Below the pieces are notes generated by a model that was not told the DNA's origin, did no database searches, and was given only the letters and a program-made list of their open reading frames with translations. A program made the position numbers and the translations under genes. This document shows, piece after piece, positions 4,544 to 7,078 of a stretch of 7,078 nucleotides of DNA; position 1 is the stretch's first letter; each line of letters opens with the position of its first letter. The DNA comes from Nocardioides sp. (GTDB lineage: Bacteria; Actinomycetota; Actinomycetes; Propionibacteriales; Nocardioidaceae), in assembly GCA_029264225.1 (NCBI GenBank), contig JARICB010000363.1, forward strand, positions 1 to 7,078, written 5' to 3'.

Positions 4544-7078
4544 ATGAGTCTCCACGTCCACCTCGCAGAGCGCACCGACGTCTTGGCCGACGGCCTGGCG
4601 CAGCTGCTGGTGAACCCGTTGGCGGATCCGTTCGCCCGGGAGGTCGTGGTCGTCCCGGCCAAGGGGGTGGAACGGTGGCTGACCCAGCGCCTCTCCCACC
4701 GGCTGGGGGTCGGACCTCGCGCCGGTGACGGCGTGTGCGCCGGCGTCGACTTCGTGACGCCCCACTCCCTGATCGCGATGCTGCACGGCCTGGGCACCGA
4801 CGACCCGTGGGAGCCCGAGCGGCTCGCGTGGGCTTTGCTCGAGGTGATCGACTCGGTAATGGGCGAGCCAGGGTTCGCCGACCTGACTACACACCTGGGT
4901 GGCGGCGATCCGCACGACGAGCGGGCCACTCGACGCTACGCGGTCGCCCGGCGGCTGGCCGGGCTGTTCGCGACCTACGCCGTGCAGCGACCGGGCCTGA
5001 TCGGTGATTGGCGTGCGGGTCGCGACACCGACGGGCAGGGCGGAGCCCTGGAGGCCGACCTGCTCTGGCAGGCCGAATTGTGGCGACGCCTCGTGGTGCA
5101 CGTGGGATCTGCGCCACCTGACGTTCGACACCTCGAGACGCTGCAACGGTTGCGCTCCGGGGGTGACGGACTCGACCTGCCACCGAGGCTCTCCCTATTC
5201 GGCCACACCCGGCTGCCGGAGACCGAGGTAGCGCTGCTCAAAGCCCTGGGCGAACTACGCGACGTCCACCTCTGGCTTCCACAGGCCTCCCCCGTGCTCT
5301 GGTCGGCTCTGGCACCCAGCGCCGAGCAGGGGCAGGTCGCCCGCGACGAGGACACCTCCGCCCACTTGGTCGGCCATCCGCTGCTCAGCTCACTCGGTCG
5401 CGACGCCCGCGAGTTGCGCCGCACCCTCGGCGTCGTCGACGCCGACCAGATCGGCGGCGTTCCTGCTCCCCCCGACACGCTGCTCGGTTGGCTACAGAGC
5501 GACCTGCGGGCCAACCGTGCCCCCGATGCGCAGACGCGCGCGCAGCGCGTCCTGGGCCATGACGCCTCGGTGCAGGTGCATGCCTGCCACGGTGCCGCCC
5601 GGCAGATCGACGTGCTGCGCGAGGTGCTCGTGGGCCTGCTCGACGACGACCCCACCCTCGAGCCTCGCGACATTCTGGTGATGTGCCCCGACATCGAGAA
5701 CTACGCGCCCCTGATCTCGGCCGGCTTCAGCCTCGCCGACCTCGTTGACCAGCGGGTCGACAAGGGGGCAGGACACCCGGCCCACCAGTTGCGGGTCAAG
5801 CTGGCCGACCGTTCGCTGGGCGTCACCAACCCATTGCTGGGCGTGGCCGCGCAGCTCGTCGAACTGGTCCGTGGTCGGCTCAGCGCTACCCAGGTGCTCG
5901 ACCTGGCCACCGCCGAGCCCGTCCGGGCCCGGTTCGGCTTCGGCGACGACCAGATCGACCGAATCACCCACTGGGTCGGCGAAGCCGGCATCCGGTGGGG
6001 CTACGACGCCCAGCAGCGGGCGAGCTTCGGACTGGGCTCGGTCTCCACCAACACCTGGTCTGCGGGCATTCGTCGAGTGCTGCTGGGCGCTGCCATGTCG
6101 GGCCTGGATCACCGCCTGGTCGCCGGCACGCTGCCCGTCGACGATGTGAGCGACGGCGATCTGGAGATCCTGGGCCGATTCACCGAGTTCGTCGATCGAC
6201 TGCACGTGTTCCTCGACCGAGCCACCCAAGCCCGCACCATCACCGAGTGGATGACCGTGCTCGGCGAGAGCGTCCACCGGCTGACCTCGATCGAGGCTGC
6301 TGACGTGTGGCAGGTGGCGCAGTTCGACCGCGAGCTTGCCCGGATCGTCGCCGGGGCGACCGACAAGGACACCCCTTTGAGACAGGCCGACGTGCGGGCG
6401 CTCCTCCAGCAGCGGCTCCGCGGCCGACCGACCCGCTCCAACTTCCGCACCGGCACGCTGACGGTGTGCACGATGGTGCCGATGCGCTCGGTGCCGCACC
6501 GGGTCGTATGTCTGGTCGGACTCGACGACGGGGTGTTCCCCCGGGTCTCCACCGTTGATGGCGACGATGTGCTGGCCCGCCGTCCCCGCACCGGTGAGCG
6601 CGACCTGCGTGCGGAGGATCGCCAACTCCTTCTCGACGCCATCGCGGCGACGACCGAGACGCTGGTCATTACGTATACCGGACGCGGCGAGCACAACGGC
6701 GCGGAGCGACCACCCGCCGTACCTCTCGGGGAGCTGCTCGACGCACTCGACCGGACAACCTCCGCGCCGGTGCGCGAAGCCGTCCGCACCCAGCACCCGC
6801 TCCAGCCTTTCGACGAGGCCAACTTCGTGCCCGGCCTGCTGCGCGGTGAGCGCGCCTTCACCTTCGATCGCTCCGCCCTTGCCGGTGCCCGCGCGGCGCG
6901 CGGCGACCGGGTCGAGGTGGGCCCACTCGTGCCCACCGCATTGGCCACCGCCGACCCGGTCCTGACCGAGATCTCCCTGACCGACCTCCAGGAGTTCTTC
7001 CGGCACCCGGCCAAGGGCTTCTTCCGACGCCGGCTACGGATCGCGCAGCCTTACGACGCAGACGAGGTCAAGGACGCC
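4544..7078 (+). CDS. recC: Exodeoxyribonuclease V gamma subunit RecC, partial (first 845 codons)
   Basis: RecC is the inactive-helicase, DNA-fork and Chi-recognition subunit of RecBCD, which unwinds and degrades double-strand ends and prepares them for recombination. The frame is open from ATG 4544 to the last base of the window, without frameshift; the 3' end is missing. Recognisable blocks in order are: VPAKGVERW (37-45) in the N-terminal helicase-like domain; LSLFGHTRLPETEVALLKALG (from 216); VQVHACHGAARQIDVL (343-358) and LEPRDILVMCPDIENY (372-387), both close to E. coli RecC; the hallmark CLVGLDDGVFPR ending at 667; YTGRG (711-715); HPLQPF (751-756); and LTDLQEFFRHPAKGFFRRRL (812-831), which begins the nuclease-like C-terminal domain. 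Actinobacterial RecC is about 1,100 residues, so roughly 250 are outside. No strong ribosome site precedes the ATG, and no in-frame alternative lies close upstream. recB and recD usually follow. Confidence 0.95.
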   Translation, partial: MSLHVHLAERTDVLADGLAQLLVNPLADPFAREVVVVPAKGVERWLTQRLSHRLGVGPRAGDGVCAGVDFVTPHSLIAMLHGLGTDDPWEPERLAWALLEVIDSVMGEPGFADLTTHLGGGDPHDERATRRYAVARRLAGLFATYAVQRPGLIGDWRAGRDTDGQGGALEADLLWQAELWRRLVVHVGSAPPDVRHLETLQRLRSGGDGLDLPPRLSLFGHTRLPETEVALLKALGELRDVHLWLPQASPVLWSALAPSAEQGQVARDEDTSAHLVGHPLLSSLGRDARELRRTLGVVDADQIGGVPAPPDTLLGWLQSDLRANRAPDAQTRAQRVLGHDASVQVHACHGAARQIDVLREVLVGLLDDDPTLEPRDILVMCPDIENYAPLISAGFSLADLVDQRVDKGAGHPAHQLRVKLADRSLGVTNPLLGVAAQLVELVRGRLSATQVLDLATAEPVRARFGFGDDQIDRITHWVGEAGIRWGYDAQQRASFGLGSVSTNTWSAGIRRVLLGAAMSGLDHRLVAGTLPVDDVSDGDLEILGRFTEFVDRLHVFLDRATQARTITEWMTVLGESVHRLTSIEAADVWQVAQFDRELARIVAGATDKDTPLRQADVRALLQQRLRGRPTRSNFRTGTLTVCTMVPMRSVPHRVVCLVGLDDGVFPRVSTVDGDDVLARRPRTGERDLRAEDRQLLLDAIAATTETLVITYTGRGEHNGAERPPAVPLGELLDALDRTTSAPVREAVRTQHPLQPFDEANFVPGLLRGERAFTFDRSALAGARAARGDRVEVGPLVPTALATADPVLTEISLTDLQEFFRHPAKGFFRRRLRIAQPYDADEVKDA

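Noticed and set aside
3982..4929. Minus-strand 315-codon frame across the CsbD region
   Set aside because: It crosses a terminator and two confident plus-strand genes and has a Ser/Arg-rich shadow composition.
5492..7006. Minus-strand open frame of 504 codons
   Set aside because: It lies entirely antisense to recC, whose motifs are unmistakable, and has low-complexity composition.

Overview
The window is GC-rich, densely coding DNA with strong G/C third-position bias, GTG starts, short intergenic gaps and a RecBCD-type RecC. This points to a high-GC actinomycete (Actinomycetota). A Nocardioidaceae-like or micrococcal relative is plausible, but the genus cannot be fixed from the sequence alone. 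There is no insertion sequence, phage gene, CRISPR array or obvious foreign segment. Most of the window looks like ordinary chromosomal DNA.

Layout. (1) Bases 4-100 hold a sequence with a textbook tRNA T-loop that folds into an irregular, class-II-like cloverleaf, probably a degenerate or unusual tRNA. (2) The left block, 133-2764, is on the minus strand. In order of transcription it holds a small FMN-type split-barrel protein related to general stress protein 26 (2764-2267), a YbjT/NmrA-type NAD(P)-binding protein (2230-1160), a 250-base gap rich in inverted repeats, and a classical short-chain dehydrogenase/reductase (909-133). The first two are 36 bases apart and probably co-transcribed. 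The SDR has its own strong ribosome binding site and probably its own promoter in the dyad-rich gap. (3) An 88-base divergent promoter region separates the minus block from a plus-strand gene at 2853-4058. That gene fuses a beta-hydroxyacid dehydrogenase (3-hydroxyisobutyrate dehydrogenase-like) to a C-terminal NTF2-like domain of the lumazine-binding-2 type. (4) A 57-residue CsbD-family stress protein follows at 4222-4395, behind a structured leader and ahead of a strong hairpin terminator. (5) From 4544 to the window end runs the first 845 codons of recC, the gamma subunit of exodeoxyribonuclease V; its 3' end lies outside.

How the genes fit together. Four neighbouring genes are predicted nicotinamide- or flavin-binding proteins (SDR, YbjT-like, split barrel, hydroxyacid dehydrogenase). 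The split-barrel protein and CsbD belong to families known from general stress regulons such as the Bacillus SigB regulon. A redox/stress grouping is reasonable, but no shared promoter motif was seen. RecC belongs to DNA double-strand-break processing and is separated from CsbD by the terminator; recB and recD would be expected downstream.

The most noteworthy items are the irregular tRNA-like element with an 8-base anticodon loop, the dehydrogenase-NTF2 fusion, the cluster of dyads before the SDR, a probable leaderless promoter for the split-barrel gene, and replacement in RecC of residues that in E. coli RecC help recognise Chi. No clear previously undescribed multi-gene system is visible.
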